From positions 50,651-114,650 of the forward strand of contig NZ_SMOK01000044.1 of NCBI RefSeq assembly GCF_004353925.1: a stretch of 64,000 nt of DNA. The letters are read 5' to 3'. The notes under the pieces were generated by a model. It was not told the origin of the DNA. It was given only the letters and a program-made list of their open reading frames with translations, and did no database searches. The stretch comes from Pseudomonas sp. H9 (GTDB lineage: Bacteria; Pseudomonadota; Gammaproteobacteria; Pseudomonadales; Pseudomonadaceae). Below, piece after piece: positions 1-9,114 of the stretch. The translations under genes were made by a program, and so were the position numbers. Each line of letters begins with the position of its first letter. The stretch's first letter is position 1.

Positions 1-902
1 TCAAGGCGCAAATCCCGCACAAGATCCCCACCCAAACCCAAGGGCTGTTCATGAACACCCGCCGGGCCACCTTCAGCGATGCACGGGTGCGCCAGGCGCT
101 GGGCTTGATGCTGGATTTTGAATGGACCAACCGCGCCCTGTTCAGCAGCGCCTATCGCCGTGCAACCAGCTTCTACCCCAACAGTGAGTTCGCTGCCAAA
201 GGCCAGCCTGTCGGCAAAGAATGGCTGCTGCTGGCGCCGTATCGGGACCAATTGCCGCCCGCCCTGTTCACCGAGCCGTACAAGGTCAGCCACACCGATG
301 GGCGCGGCATCAACCGCCAGACCCTGCGCAAAGCCCTCGGCCTGCTGGCCCAGGCCGGTTGGAAGCTCAATGGCCAGCGTCTAGTCGACAGCCAGGGCAA
401 TCCAATGAAACTGGAGCTGCTGCTGGTGAACCCCAACCTTGAGCGGATCCTGCAACCTTACGTCGAGAACCTTGCCAGTATCGGCATCGATGCGCGCTTG
501 CGCACCGTGGACCGGGCCCAGTACAAACAACGCCTGGACCAGTTCGATTTCGACATGATTCTGATGACCCTGAACCAGACCCTCAGCCCCGGCCTTGAAC
601 AGTGGTTGTACTTTCACTCAAGCCAAGCCTCGACCAAAGGCAGCAAGAACTATGCTGGCGTCAAAGACCCGATTGTCGATCACCTGCTCGACACCCTGCT
701 GGCCGCCAACAGCCGCGATGAACAAGTGGCAGCGGCGCGGGCTCTGGACCGGGTATTGCTGTGGCACTACTACATGATTCCCAACTGGTACCTGGACAAC
801 CATCGCCTGGCTTACCGCAACCGGTTCGCCTTCGTCACCACGCCGCCCTATACCCTGGGGCTCAACAGCTGGTGGATAAAGCCTTCGGAGAATGCCCAAT
901 GA
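1..902 (+). CDS. Peptide ABC transporter substrate-binding protein, family 5 (NppA1/YejA type), 5'-truncated by window edge
   Basis: The frame is open from base 3 to the stop at 902, so about 299 C-terminal residues are visible; the signal peptide and N-terminal lobe lie outside the window. The visible part aligns closely with the C-terminal half of the next gene (compare DARVRQALGLMLDFEWTN here with DVRVREALSLLLDFEWTN there), so the two are tandem paralogues of the family-5 periplasmic peptide-binding proteins. Its stop overlaps the start of the next gene (ATGA), which indicates one operon with the permease and ATPase genes downstream. The arrangement of two binding proteins plus B, C and D genes beside ppiD-hupB-lon resembles P. 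aeruginosa NppA1A2BCD, an importer of peptidyl nucleosides and other peptides; that name is inferred from synteny. Confidence 0.9.
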   Translation, partial: KAQIPHKIPTQTQGLFMNTRRATFSDARVRQALGLMLDFEWTNRALFSSAYRRATSFYPNSEFAAKGQPVGKEWLLLAPYRDQLPPALFTEPYKVSHTDGRGINRQTLRKALGLLAQAGWKLNGQRLVDSQGNPMKLELLLVNPNLERILQPYVENLASIGIDARLRTVDRAQYKQRLDQFDFDMILMTLNQTLSPGLEQWLYFHSSQASTKGSKNYAGVKDPIVDHLLDTLLAANSRDEQVAAARALDRVLLWHYYMIPNWYLDNHRLAYRNRFAFVTTPPYTLGLNSWWIKPSENAQ

Positions 903-2752
903 TGTCACTGCCCGGCCTGCGCTTGAAGGCCTGCGCCCTGCTGCTGGCCTGCTTCAGTTTCCAGGCACTGGCCGCCCCGCAACACGCACTCACCCTGTAT
1001 GACGAAGCACCGAAATACCCGGCCGATTTCAAGCACTTTGAGTATGTCAATCCGGACGCGCCCAAAGGCGGTACCTTCCGCCAGGCCGGCTTCGGCAGCT
1101 TCGACAGCCTCAACCCGTTCATCAACAAGGGCGTGCCGGCCGATGACATCGGCCTGATCTACGACACGCTGATGACCCAAAGCCTCGACGAGCCGTTCAC
1201 CGAGTACGGGCTGGTGGCCGGCAAGATCGAAAAGGCACCGGACAACAGCTGGGTGCGCTTCTACCTGCGCCCCGAAGCGCGCTTTCATGACGGCCATCCG
1301 ATACACGCCGAAGACGTGGTGTTCACCTTCAACACCCTGATCAAAAGTGGCGCGCCGCTGTTTCGTAATTACTACGCCGATGTCGCCGAGGTCATCGCCG
1401 AAGACCCGCAGCGCGTGCTGTTCAAGTTCAAGCACAGCAACAACCGTGAGCTGCCGCTGATCCTCGGGCAACTGCCGGTGCTACCCAAGCATTGGTGGGA
1501 AAGCCGTGAGTTCACCAAAGGCAACCTGGAGATCCCGCTGGGCAGTGGCCCGTACAAGGTTGCCGATGTGAAGGCGGGCCGATCGATCCGCTACGAGCGG
1601 GTCAAGGACTACTGGGGCAAAGACCTCGCGGTCAACCGTGGTTTCTATAACTTCGATGTGATGACCACCGACTATTACCGTGACAGCTCGGTTGCCCTTG
1701 AAGCGTTGAAGGCCGGCCAGTTCGACTACCGCCTGGAAACCGCCGCCAAGAGCTGGGCCACAGCCTACGACGTACCCGCTGTACGCCAGAAGCGCCTGAT
1801 CATGGAAGAGCTACCCAACGGCAACCCGACTGGCATGCAAGGCTTTGTGTTCAACATCCGCCGCCCGGTGTTCCAGGACGTGCGGGTGCGCGAAGCGCTG
1901 AGCCTGCTGCTCGACTTCGAATGGACCAACAAACAACTGTTCAACGGCGCCTACACCCGCACTGGCAGTTACTTCGAAAACTCCGAGATGGCCGCCCGCG
2001 GTTTGCCCGATGCTGCCGAGCTGAAGATTCTCGAGCCGCTGCGCGGCAAGATCCCCGACCAGGTCTTCACCCAGGCCTTCAGCAATCCAGTGACCGATGG
2101 CAGCGGCATGATCCGCGAGCAGCAACGCAAAGCCTACAAACTGCTGCAGGACGCTGGCTGGCGTATTGTTGACGACAAGATGGTCGACACCCAGGGCAAA
2201 CCGGTGTCCATCGAGTTCCTGCTGGCGCAGACCGAATTCGAACGCATCCTGCTACCGTTCAAACGCAATCTGGCAGACCTTGGCATCGACCTGGTGATTC
2301 GCCGGGTGGATGTCTCCCAGTACATCAACCGCCTGCGCTCGCGTGATTTCGACATGATCGTCGGCGGCTATCCACAATCCAACTCACCCGGTAACGAGCA
2401 GCGCGAGTTCTGGCAGAGCGCTGCGGCCGACAATCCCGGCAGCCGCAACTTTATCGGCCTCAAAGACCCGGCCATCGACACCCTGGTCGAAGGCCTGATC
2501 AATGCCGACTCCCGGCAGAGCCTGATCGAGCACAGCCGCGCCCTGGACCGTGTGCTGCAGTGGGGCTACTACGTCATTCCCAACTGGCACATCAAGACCT
2601 GGCGGGTGGCGTACTGGAACCATATCGGTCATCCGAAGGTTTCACCCAAGTACGACATCGGCATCAACACCTGGTGGATCAAGCCGGATGTCGAACCGTC
2701 CACACCGATGAACCCTGCGCCAGAAGCGCCACCGACGGAAGGGACGCACTAG
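899..2752 (+). CDS. yejA: Peptide ABC transporter substrate-binding protein, family 5 (NppA2/YejA type)
   Basis: A protein of 617 residues that should bind peptides in the periplasm and hand them to the YejBEF-type membrane complex. The first 25 or so residues form a signal peptide (hydrophobic ACALLLACFSFQALA, then AAPQH). The start at 899 overlaps the previous stop by ATGA; a second ATG directly follows at 902 and could also be used. Family-5 features include YDTLMTQSLDEPFTEYGL near residue 95 and a C-terminal GINTWWIKP end shared with the upstream paralogue. The next gene starts two bases after the stop. Microcin C (YejA) and peptidyl-nucleoside (NppA2) binders are the nearest characterised types; the actual substrate cannot be read from the sequence. 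Confidence 0.93.
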   Translation: MMSLPGLRLKACALLLACFSFQALAAPQHALTLYDEAPKYPADFKHFEYVNPDAPKGGTFRQAGFGSFDSLNPFINKGVPADDIGLIYDTLMTQSLDEPFTEYGLVAGKIEKAPDNSWVRFYLRPEARFHDGHPIHAEDVVFTFNTLIKSGAPLFRNYYADVAEVIAEDPQRVLFKFKHSNNRELPLILGQLPVLPKHWWESREFTKGNLEIPLGSGPYKVADVKAGRSIRYERVKDYWGKDLAVNRGFYNFDVMTTDYYRDSSVALEALKAGQFDYRLETAAKSWATAYDVPAVRQKRLIMEELPNGNPTGMQGFVFNIRRPVFQDVRVREALSLLLDFEWTNKQLFNGAYTRTGSYFENSEMAARGLPDAAELKILEPLRGKIPDQVFTQAFSNPVTDGSGMIREQQRKAYKLLQDAGWRIVDDKMVDTQGKPVSIEFLLAQTEFERILLPFKRNLADLGIDLVIRRVDVSQYINRLRSRDFDMIVGGYPQSNSPGNEQREFWQSAAADNPGSRNFIGLKDPAIDTLVEGLINADSRQSLIEHSRALDRVLQWGYYVIPNWHIKTWRVAYWNHIGHPKVSPKYDIGINTWWIKPDVEPSTPMNPAPEAPPTEGTH

Positions 2753-2753
2753 T

Positions 2754-3827
2754 ATGCTGGCCTACATCTTTCGGCGTTTGCTGCTGATCATCCCGACCTT
2801 GCTGGGCATCCTGATCATCAACTTCGTCATCATCCAGGCCGCGCCGGGTGGCCCGGTCGAGCAGATGATCGCCAAGCTCGAGGGCTTCGAGGGCGCTACC
2901 AGCCGCATTGCCGGTGGCGGCGCCGAGGTTTCGGTCGCCGGTTCCAATTACCGTGGCGCCCAGGGGCTGGACCCAGCCCTGATCCAAGAAATCGAAAAAA
3001 TGTACGGTTTCGACAAATCGGCACCGGAACGCCTGTGGATCATGATCAAGAACTACGCCCAGCTCGATTTTGGCGACAGCTTCTTCCGCGATGCCAAGGT
3101 CATCGACCTGATCATCGAAAAGATGCCGGTGTCGATCTCGCTGGGGCTATGGAGCACGCTGATCATGTACTTGGTGTCGATCCCCCTGGGGATCGCCAAG
3201 GCCACGCGCCACGGCAGCCATTTCGATGTCTGGACCAGCTCGGCAATCATTGTCGGCTACGCGATCCCGGCGTTTCTGTTCGCCATTTTGCTGATCGTGG
3301 TGTTCGCTGGCGGTAGCTACCTCGACTGGTTCCCGCTGCGCGGCTTGACCTCGAACAACTTCGACGAACTGAGCACGACGGGCAAGATCCTCGATTACTT
3401 CTGGCACCTGGTACTGCCGGTGACCGCCCTGGTGATCGGCAACTTTGCCACCATGACCTTGCTGACCAAGAACAGCTTCCTCGACGAGATCAACAAACAG
3501 TACGTGGTCACCGCCAAAGCCAAAGGCTTGAGCCCTAACCGGGTGCTTTATGGCCATGTATTCCGCAATGCCATGCTGCTGGTAATCGCTGGATTTCCCT
3601 CCGCCTTCATTGGCATTTTCTTCACCGGCTCGCTGTTGATCGAGGTGATTTTCTCCCTCGACGGGTTGGGCCTGATGAGCTTTGAAGCGGCAATAAACCG
3701 TGACTACCCGGTAGTCTTCGGCACCCTGTTCATCTTCACCCTGCTGGGCCTGGTGGTGAAACTGATCGGTGACCTGACCTACACCCTGGTCGACCCGCGT
3801 ATCGACTTCGACAGCCGGGAGCATTGA
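2754..3827 (+). CDS. yejB: Peptide ABC transporter permease, YejB/NppB type
   Basis: An inner-membrane permease subunit of 357 residues. It begins with a membrane segment (LLLIIPTLLGILIINFVIIQ) and keeps the AAPGGPVEQ sequence common at the end of the first helix in DppB/YejB permeases. A long periplasmic loop (about residues 40-110) is typical of YejB. The cytoplasmic EAA-type coupling loop is seen in VTAKAKGLSPNRVLYGHVFR near residue 245. It starts two bases after the upstream stop and ends one base before the next start, so it is translated as part of a tight operon. It should pair with the following gene to form the translocation channel. Confidence 0.95.
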   Translation: MLAYIFRRLLLIIPTLLGILIINFVIIQAAPGGPVEQMIAKLEGFEGATSRIAGGGAEVSVAGSNYRGAQGLDPALIQEIEKMYGFDKSAPERLWIMIKNYAQLDFGDSFFRDAKVIDLIIEKMPVSISLGLWSTLIMYLVSIPLGIAKATRHGSHFDVWTSSAIIVGYAIPAFLFAILLIVVFAGGSYLDWFPLRGLTSNNFDELSTTGKILDYFWHLVLPVTALVIGNFATMTLLTKNSFLDEINKQYVVTAKAKGLSPNRVLYGHVFRNAMLLVIAGFPSAFIGIFFTGSLLIEVIFSLDGLGLMSFEAAINRDYPVVFGTLFIFTLLGLVVKLIGDLTYTLVDPRIDFDSREH

Positions 3828-3828
3828 G

Positions 3829-4848
3829 ATGAACCTGTCCCCTCTCAACCGTCGACGCTTCGAGCGTTTCAAAGCCAACCGCCGAGGCTGGTGGTCGCTG
3901 TGGCTGTTCCTGATCCTGTTCGGCCTGAGCCTGGGCGCCGAACTGATCGCCAACGACAAACCTCTGGCCGTGCGCTACGACAGCGAATGGTATTTCCCGG
4001 CCTTCAAGCGCTACCCGGAAACCACTTTCGGCGGCGAATTCCCACTGGAGGCCAACTACAAGAGCCCCTACATCCGCGAGCTGCTGGCCGCCAAGGACAG
4101 CTGGGTGTTATGGGCACCGATCCCGTTCAGCTACCAGAGCATCAACTACGACCTCAAGGTACCTGCCCCCGCGCCACCTTCGGCACAGAACTGGTTAGGT
4201 ACCGACGACCAAGGCCGTGACGTGCTCGCGCGAGTGATCTACGGATTTCGCATCTCAGTGCTGTTCGCCCTGACCCTGACCATTCTCAGTTCGATCATTG
4301 GCGTGGTTGCAGGTGCCTTGCAGGGCTTCTATGGCGGCTGGGTCGACTTGGCCGGGCAACGCTTCCTGGAAATCTGGTCGGGCCTGCCGGTGCTCTACCT
4401 GCTGATCATTCTCGCCAGCTTTGTGCAACCGAATTTCTGGTGGCTGCTGGGGATCATGCTGCTGTTTTCCTGGATGAGCCTGGTGGATGTGGTGCGCGCC
4501 GAGTTTCTGCGCGGTCGCAACTTGGAGTATGTCCGCGCTGCGCGCGCCCTGGGCATGCAAAACGGCCCGATCATGTTCCGCCATATCCTGCCCAATGCCA
4601 TGATCTCGACCATGACTTTCATGCCGTTCATCCTGACCGGCGCCATTGGCACCTTGACCGCCCTGGACTTCCTCGGCTTCGGCCTGCCACCTGGCGCGCC
4701 TTCACTGGGTGAGCTGGTGGCGCAGGGTAAGTCCAACCTGCAGGCACCTTGGCTTGGCATCAGTGCCTTCGCCGTACTGGCGTTGATGCTCAGCCTGTTG
4801 GTATTCATTGGCGAATCGGCCCGCGATGCCTTCGACCCGAGGAAATAA
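3829..4848 (+). CDS. yejE: Peptide ABC transporter permease, YejE/NppC type
   Basis: The second permease subunit, 339 residues. It has a cytoplasmic N-terminus rich in Arg (NRRRFERFKANRRGWW), a first helix at about residues 24-42, then a long periplasmic insertion (WYFPAFKRYPETTFGGEFP region) characteristic of the YejE branch. This is followed by five membrane helices and the EAA loop EYVRAARALGMQNGPIMFRH around residue 228. The TDDQGRDVLARVIYG sequence before the second helix is typical of the DppC/YejE family. The ATPase gene begins two bases after its stop, so the permeases and ATPase are co-translated. Confidence 0.95.
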   Translation: MNLSPLNRRRFERFKANRRGWWSLWLFLILFGLSLGAELIANDKPLAVRYDSEWYFPAFKRYPETTFGGEFPLEANYKSPYIRELLAAKDSWVLWAPIPFSYQSINYDLKVPAPAPPSAQNWLGTDDQGRDVLARVIYGFRISVLFALTLTILSSIIGVVAGALQGFYGGWVDLAGQRFLEIWSGLPVLYLLIILASFVQPNFWWLLGIMLLFSWMSLVDVVRAEFLRGRNLEYVRAARALGMQNGPIMFRHILPNAMISTMTFMPFILTGAIGTLTALDFLGFGLPPGAPSLGELVAQGKSNLQAPWLGISAFAVLALMLSLLVFIGESARDAFDPRK

Positions 4849-4849
4849 C

Positions 4850-6457
4850 ATGAGCAATCCAACCTTGATCGAAGTGCGTGACCTGTCTGTCGAATTCATT
4901 ACCGGCGAGCAGACCCAACGCGTAGTCGAAGGCATCAGCTTCGATATTCGCCGCGGCGAGACCTTGGCGCTGGTGGGCGAAAGTGGCTCGGGCAAGTCGG
5001 TGACTGCCCATTCGATTTTGCGCTTGCTGCCCTACCCGCTGGCGCGCCACCCTTCCGGCACCATTCAGTACGAAGGGCGCGACCTGCTGACTCTGGATGA
5101 AAAACAGATGCGCCGCATCCGCGGTAACCGCATCGCGATGATCTTCCAGGAGCCAATGACCTCGCTCAACCCGCTGCACAGCATCGAAAAGCAGATCAAC
5201 GAGATCCTCCTGTTGCATAAGGGCCTGCGCGGCAAGGAAGCCACTGCACGCACGCTGGAACTGCTGGAGCTGGTTGGCATACCTGAGCCACAAAAGCGCC
5301 TCAAAGCCCTGCCACACGAGCTCTCAGGCGGCCAGCGGCAGCGTGTGATGATCGCCATGGCCCTGGCCAACGAGCCAGAATTGCTGATTGCCGACGAGCC
5401 GACCACCGCCCTCGATGTCACCGTGCAATTGAAAATCCTCGAGCTGCTCAAGTCGCTTCAGGCACGCCTGGGCATGGCACTGCTGCTGATCAGCCATGAC
5501 CTTAACCTGGTCAAACGCATTGCCCACCGGGTATGCGTAATGCAGCGCGGCTGCATCGTCGAGCAGGCCGACTGCACGACCTTGTTCCAGCATCCGCAAC
5601 ACCCCTACACCCAAATGCTGCTGGGCGCCGAGCCCAGCGGTGGCCCGGCCGACAACCCGGCCGGCAAGCCGATGCTGGAAGTTCAAGACCTGCGCGTATG
5701 GTTCCCGATCAAGAAAGGCCTGTTGCGCCGCACTGTCGATCACGTCAAGGCGGTGGACGGCATCAATTTCAGCCTGCCCCAGGGCCAGACCCTGGGTATC
5801 GTCGGCGAAAGCGGCTCAGGCAAATCCACCCTGGGCCTGGCAATCCTGCGCCTGCTGGGCAGCCAGGGCGGCATTCGCTTTCAGGGTACTGCACTGGAGG
5901 ATCTGAACCAGCAACAGGTACGCCCGTTGCGTCGACAGATGCAGGTGGTGTTCCAAGACCCGTTCGGCAGCCTCAGCCCACGCATGTGCGTCAGCGATAT
6001 CGTTGGTGAAGGCTTGCGCATTCATCGCATTGGCACGGCAGCAGAACAAGAACAGGCAATCATCGCAGCCCTGCAGGAGGTCGGCCTGGATCCACAAGCC
6101 CGACACCGCTACCCCCATGAGTTTTCCGGTGGCCAGCGACAGCGTATCGCCATTGCGCGTGCACTGGTGCTCAAACCGGCGCTGATCCTGCTGGATGAGC
6201 CCACTTCGGCGCTGGACCGTACTGTGCAACGTCAAGTGGTGGAACTGCTGCGTTCACTGCAAAGCAAATACAACCTGACCTACCTGTTCATCAGCCACGA
6301 CCTGGCGGTGGTCAAGGCGCTGAGCCACCAACTGATGGTGGTCAAACAGGGCAAGGTGGTGGAACAGGGTACGGCAGCGGACATCTTCGCTGCGCCGCAA
6401 CACACCTATACCCGCCAGTTGCTGGAGGCAGCCTTCCTGGCACCTGTTACTCACTGA
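4850..6457 (+). CDS. yejF: Peptide ABC transporter ATP-binding protein with two fused ATPase domains, YejF/NppD type
   Basis: A 535-residue protein carrying two complete ABC ATPase domains in tandem. Domain 1 has Walker A GESGSGKS at residues 43-50, signature LSGGQ at 158-162 and Walker B LLIADEP at 178-184. Domain 2 has Walker A GESGSGKST at about 319-327, then FSGGQRQR and LILLDEPTSALD. Each domain ends with the oligopeptide-transporter tail (HPYTQMLL and HTYTRQLLEAA). The ATG at 4850 was chosen over an in-frame ATG at 4808 because 4850 directly follows the permease stop and a GAGGAAAT ribosome site. As a fused ATPase it would energise the transporter alone, without a separate partner subunit. 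Confidence 0.95.
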   Translation: MSNPTLIEVRDLSVEFITGEQTQRVVEGISFDIRRGETLALVGESGSGKSVTAHSILRLLPYPLARHPSGTIQYEGRDLLTLDEKQMRRIRGNRIAMIFQEPMTSLNPLHSIEKQINEILLLHKGLRGKEATARTLELLELVGIPEPQKRLKALPHELSGGQRQRVMIAMALANEPELLIADEPTTALDVTVQLKILELLKSLQARLGMALLLISHDLNLVKRIAHRVCVMQRGCIVEQADCTTLFQHPQHPYTQMLLGAEPSGGPADNPAGKPMLEVQDLRVWFPIKKGLLRRTVDHVKAVDGINFSLPQGQTLGIVGESGSGKSTLGLAILRLLGSQGGIRFQGTALEDLNQQQVRPLRRQMQVVFQDPFGSLSPRMCVSDIVGEGLRIHRIGTAAEQEQAIIAALQEVGLDPQARHRYPHEFSGGQRQRIAIARALVLKPALILLDEPTSALDRTVQRQVVELLRSLQSKYNLTYLFISHDLAVVKALSHQLMVVKQGKVVEQGTAADIFAAPQHTYTRQLLEAAFLAPVTH

Positions 6458-6469
6458 AGGCTGGACTTG

Positions 6470-6574
6470 CTGTGGGAGCGGGCTTGCTGTGGGAGCGGCG
6501 GTGCGGCGACTCGACTTGCCCCGCGATAGCGGTGTATCAGTCACATCATATCGCGGGGCAAGCCCGCTCCTACC
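6470..6574. repeat. Degenerate REP cluster (P. putida-type)
   Basis: Two partial forward copies (beginning TGTGGGAGCGG at about 6470 and 6488) face an intact reverse copy (TATCGCGGGGCAAGCCCGCT at about 6549-6574). The first forward copy is cut short after GGGCTTGC and the second carries a foreign-looking core. This makes it the most decayed REP pair in the window. It sits between the converging yejF and ppiD genes. Confidence 0.75.
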
Positions 6575-6575
6575 A

Positions 6576-6613
6576 GAAACAGAAAAGGCCGCATAAGCGG
6601 CCTTTTCTGTTTC
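6576..6613. terminator. Bidirectional rho-independent terminator between yejF and ppiD
   Basis: A perfect 17-base stem (6576-6592 with 6597-6613) closes an ATAA loop and is flanked by A and T runs in the stem. It lies between convergent genes and can end transcription from both sides. Confidence 0.88.
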
Positions 6614-6626
6614 AAGCGTGGGTCAC

Positions 6627-8498
6627 TCAGTAACGGGTGATGTCCGCTTTGGTTTCCAGCTGCTTGCGGTACGCCGCGAAGTCCTGCTGGCCAGCGCGCG
6701 AAGCGAGGAAGCGACGGTAAGCCGATTTCTCTTCGTCGGTCGCAGCAGCACCTTCGTTGACGCCATTCAAGCGCAGTACCACCAGGCTGCCGTCGTTCAG
6801 CGCTACGCTGCTGTAGACCGGCTTGTCTTTGGCTTCTGGCTTGGCCATGCGGAATACGGCCTGCAGCTCAACCGGGTCGATACCTTCCTGGCTGCGCGAA
6901 ACCGCTTCCTGCACTTTCCAGCTCTGACCGTCCTGGGCTGCATCCTGAGCGATGGTGCCATTACGCAGACCAGCGATCAGGGCGTCAGCCTTGGCTTTCA
7001 GTGCAGCAGTCGCCTGCTCCTTGGCCAAGTGCTTGCGGATGCTGTCGGAAACGACGTCCAGGCCCAGTTGCTCAGGCTTGAGGTGTTCCTTGACGCGCAG
7101 AACCACCACGGTTTCCGGGTCCAACTCGATGGCGGTGCTGTTAGAGCCCTCTTCCAGCACTTCAGTGCTGTAGGCGGCCTGGATCACAGCGCGGTTGGCA
7201 GTGATGCCGTCACCGCCTTCACGACCGAAGGCTGCCGAGGTCTGAACCTTCAGGTTCAGCTCTTGAGCGGGCTGAGCCAGGTCGGATGCTTCAAACGCAG
7301 CATCTTCCAGCTGCTTGGTCACTTCGACAAAGCGCTGTTCAACCTGCTGAGCCTTGAGCTCGCGAGTCAGCTTGTCTTTCAGGCTGGCGAAAGTCGGCAC
7401 TTCAGGTGCCTGTACGTCCAACAGCTTGATCAGGTGGAAACCGTACTCGGTACGCACCGGTGCCGACACCTGGTCTTTTTTCAAGGCATACAGAGCCTCT
7501 TCAAAGGCTGGGTCATAAACGCCCTGACCGGCATAACCGAGGTCACCGCCGTTGTTGGCCGAGCCTGGGTCCTGGGAGAACTCCTTGGCCAGTGCGGCAA
7601 AGTCTTCACCCTTGGCCAGACGCTGTTGGATCTCTTCGATCTTGGCCTTGGCCTGGGCTTCGTTCACCTTGTCGTTGACTTCGATGAGGATGTGCGCCGC
7701 ATGACGCTGCTCGGCCAGGTTGGCGATTTCCTTCTCGTACAGCGCCTTGAGCTGGTCTTCGTTAACCGTCACTTGGTCAAAGAACGCCGACTTCTTCAGC
7801 TCGATGTAGTCGATAACGACCTGATCCGGGCTCATGAATTCTTTGGCGTGTTCATCGTAGTGCGCCTTGACCTGTTCGTCGGTGACGGCGATTGCAGCCG
7901 GGTCAGCCTTGAAGGTCAGCGAAGCGAAATCACGGGTCTGCTTTTCCAGACGGGCGAAAGCATTGACCTGTTCGTCGGTGACAAAGCCGCTGCCAGCCAG
8001 ACCTGCGCGCAGTTGGCCGATGAGCATTTCCTGAGCCAGCATCTGGCGGAATTGCATACGGCTGTAGCCCATCTGGCGAATCACCTGGTCGAAACGCTCG
8101 GCACTGAACTTGCCATCAACCTGAAACTCAGGCGTCTGCAGGATCAGTTGGTCGAGTGCGGCCTCGGAGAACGCGAACTTGGCGTCTTCAGCACCCTGAA
8201 GCAGCAGCTTGCGGTCGATCAGACCCTTGAGCGCTGCTTCACGCAGCATGTTCTCATTGAGCAGAGATGGATCGAAATCCTTGCCCAGCTGTTGCATCAG
8301 CTGCCGACGTTGCATGTCGACGGCTTGGCTCAGCTCGTTCTGGCTAATGGTTTCACCATTGACCTTGGCAGCGTCCTGGCTGTGGGTGGTGGCCTGGAAG
8401 ATGGCATCGAAGCCGGTCAGTGCCATCAAGGCTACGATGACACCGATGATGGTCTTGGCAATCCAACCTTGTGAATTGTCCCTGATATTCTGCAGCAT
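6627..8498 (-). CDS. ppiD: Peptidyl-prolyl cis-trans isomerase PpiD (SurA N-terminal domain, parvulin domain)
   Basis: A 623-residue periplasmic folding chaperone anchored in the inner membrane. The N-terminus (LQNIRDNSQGWIAKTIIGVIVALMAL) gives a short cytoplasmic tail and a single membrane anchor at about residues 13-32. A SurA-like chaperone region follows, then a parvulin rotamase domain near residues 265-355, recognisable from AAHILIEV, FAALAKEFSQDPGSANNGGDLGY and TEYGFHLIKL. Its length matches PpiD of other gamma-proteobacteria. It lies downstream of hupB as the last gene of the lon region, separated from hupB by a terminator, and its own transcript ends at the hairpin at 6576-6613. It probably helps newly secreted proteins leave the Sec translocon. 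Confidence 0.95.
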   Translation of the reverse strand: MLQNIRDNSQGWIAKTIIGVIVALMALTGFDAIFQATTHSQDAAKVNGETISQNELSQAVDMQRRQLMQQLGKDFDPSLLNENMLREAALKGLIDRKLLLQGAEDAKFAFSEAALDQLILQTPEFQVDGKFSAERFDQVIRQMGYSRMQFRQMLAQEMLIGQLRAGLAGSGFVTDEQVNAFARLEKQTRDFASLTFKADPAAIAVTDEQVKAHYDEHAKEFMSPDQVVIDYIELKKSAFFDQVTVNEDQLKALYEKEIANLAEQRHAAHILIEVNDKVNEAQAKAKIEEIQQRLAKGEDFAALAKEFSQDPGSANNGGDLGYAGQGVYDPAFEEALYALKKDQVSAPVRTEYGFHLIKLLDVQAPEVPTFASLKDKLTRELKAQQVEQRFVEVTKQLEDAAFEASDLAQPAQELNLKVQTSAAFGREGGDGITANRAVIQAAYSTEVLEEGSNSTAIELDPETVVVLRVKEHLKPEQLGLDVVSDSIRKHLAKEQATAALKAKADALIAGLRNGTIAQDAAQDGQSWKVQEAVSRSQEGIDPVELQAVFRMAKPEAKDKPVYSSVALNDGSLVVLRLNGVNEGAAATDEEKSAYRRFLASRAGQQDFAAYRKQLETKADITRY

Positions 8499-8565
8499 GC
8501 GTCCCCCAGAAACGGTTGTACTGAATGAAGCAACCGTGGAGCGTGGGTAGATTCCTGATAGAAGA

Positions 8566-8589
8566 AAGGCGCATCCGAGGATGCGCCTT
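8566..8589 (-). terminator. Terminator downstream of hupB
   Basis: An 11-base inverted repeat (AAGGCGCATCC at 8566-8576 and its complement at 8579-8589) followed on the minus strand by TTTCTTC. It lies about 105 bases past the hupB stop and 68 bases before the ppiD start, so ppiD probably has its own promoter. Confidence 0.75.
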
Positions 8590-8693
8590 CTCGTAACTGG
8601 CTGAACAACAGAAGCGGTTCAATGCTTCCCGATGTTCAGCAGCCAAGCCAGGCATCAGCCTGGCCCGCTTAGGCGTGAGCCTGAAGGAAGGTC

Positions 8694-8966
8694 TTAGTTG
8701 ACGGCTTCTTTCAGTGCCTTGCCAGCCTTGAAGCCTGGCTTCTTGGCAGCAGGGATTTCCAGAGTCTTGCCGGTTTGCGGGTTGCGACCGGTACGAGCTG
8801 GGCGATCGGTGACGGAGAAAGTACCGAAGCCTACCAGTACCACGGAGTCACCTGCCTTCAGGGCGCCAGTGACGGATTCGATTACTGCGTCCAGCGCGCG
8901 GCCAGCAACAGCTTTCGGGATGTCAGCAGATGCGGCGATAGCGTCAATCAGTTCCGACTTGTTCAC
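8694..8966 (-). CDS. hupB: DNA-binding protein HU-beta
   Basis: A 90-residue histone-like protein of the normal HU length. It starts MNKSELIDAIAASADIPKAVAGRALDAV (helical dimerisation body) and contains the beta-arm signature GFGTFSVTDRPARTGRNPQTG at about residues 46-66, with the Arg and Pro residues that insert into the DNA minor groove. HU dimers bend and compact DNA without strong sequence preference. It follows lon in the same direction after a 148-base gap (8967-9114) with no clear terminator, as in other pseudomonads. It is followed by its own hairpin terminator. Confidence 0.97.
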   Translation of the reverse strand: MNKSELIDAIAASADIPKAVAGRALDAVIESVTGALKAGDSVVLVGFGTFSVTDRPARTGRNPQTGKTLEIPAAKKPGFKAGKALKEAVN

Positions 8967-9114
8967 TCTAAGTCCCCTTATATCTCTATTGAGTTTGTTT
9001 CTAAGTATGTAATGAAAAGCTAAACAAGCGCTGGGTGGCCTAATGACGCTTAGGCGCCGCTTTATAACAAGGGCCTGAAAAAACTGTCAAGAAAGCCCCC
9101 CAGCCGAATTCGTA

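Noticed and set aside
6618..8474. A 618-codon open frame antisense to ppiD
   Set aside because: It mirrors the conserved ppiD gene, has no family features and no ribosome site; long antisense frames are common in GC-rich Pseudomonas genes.
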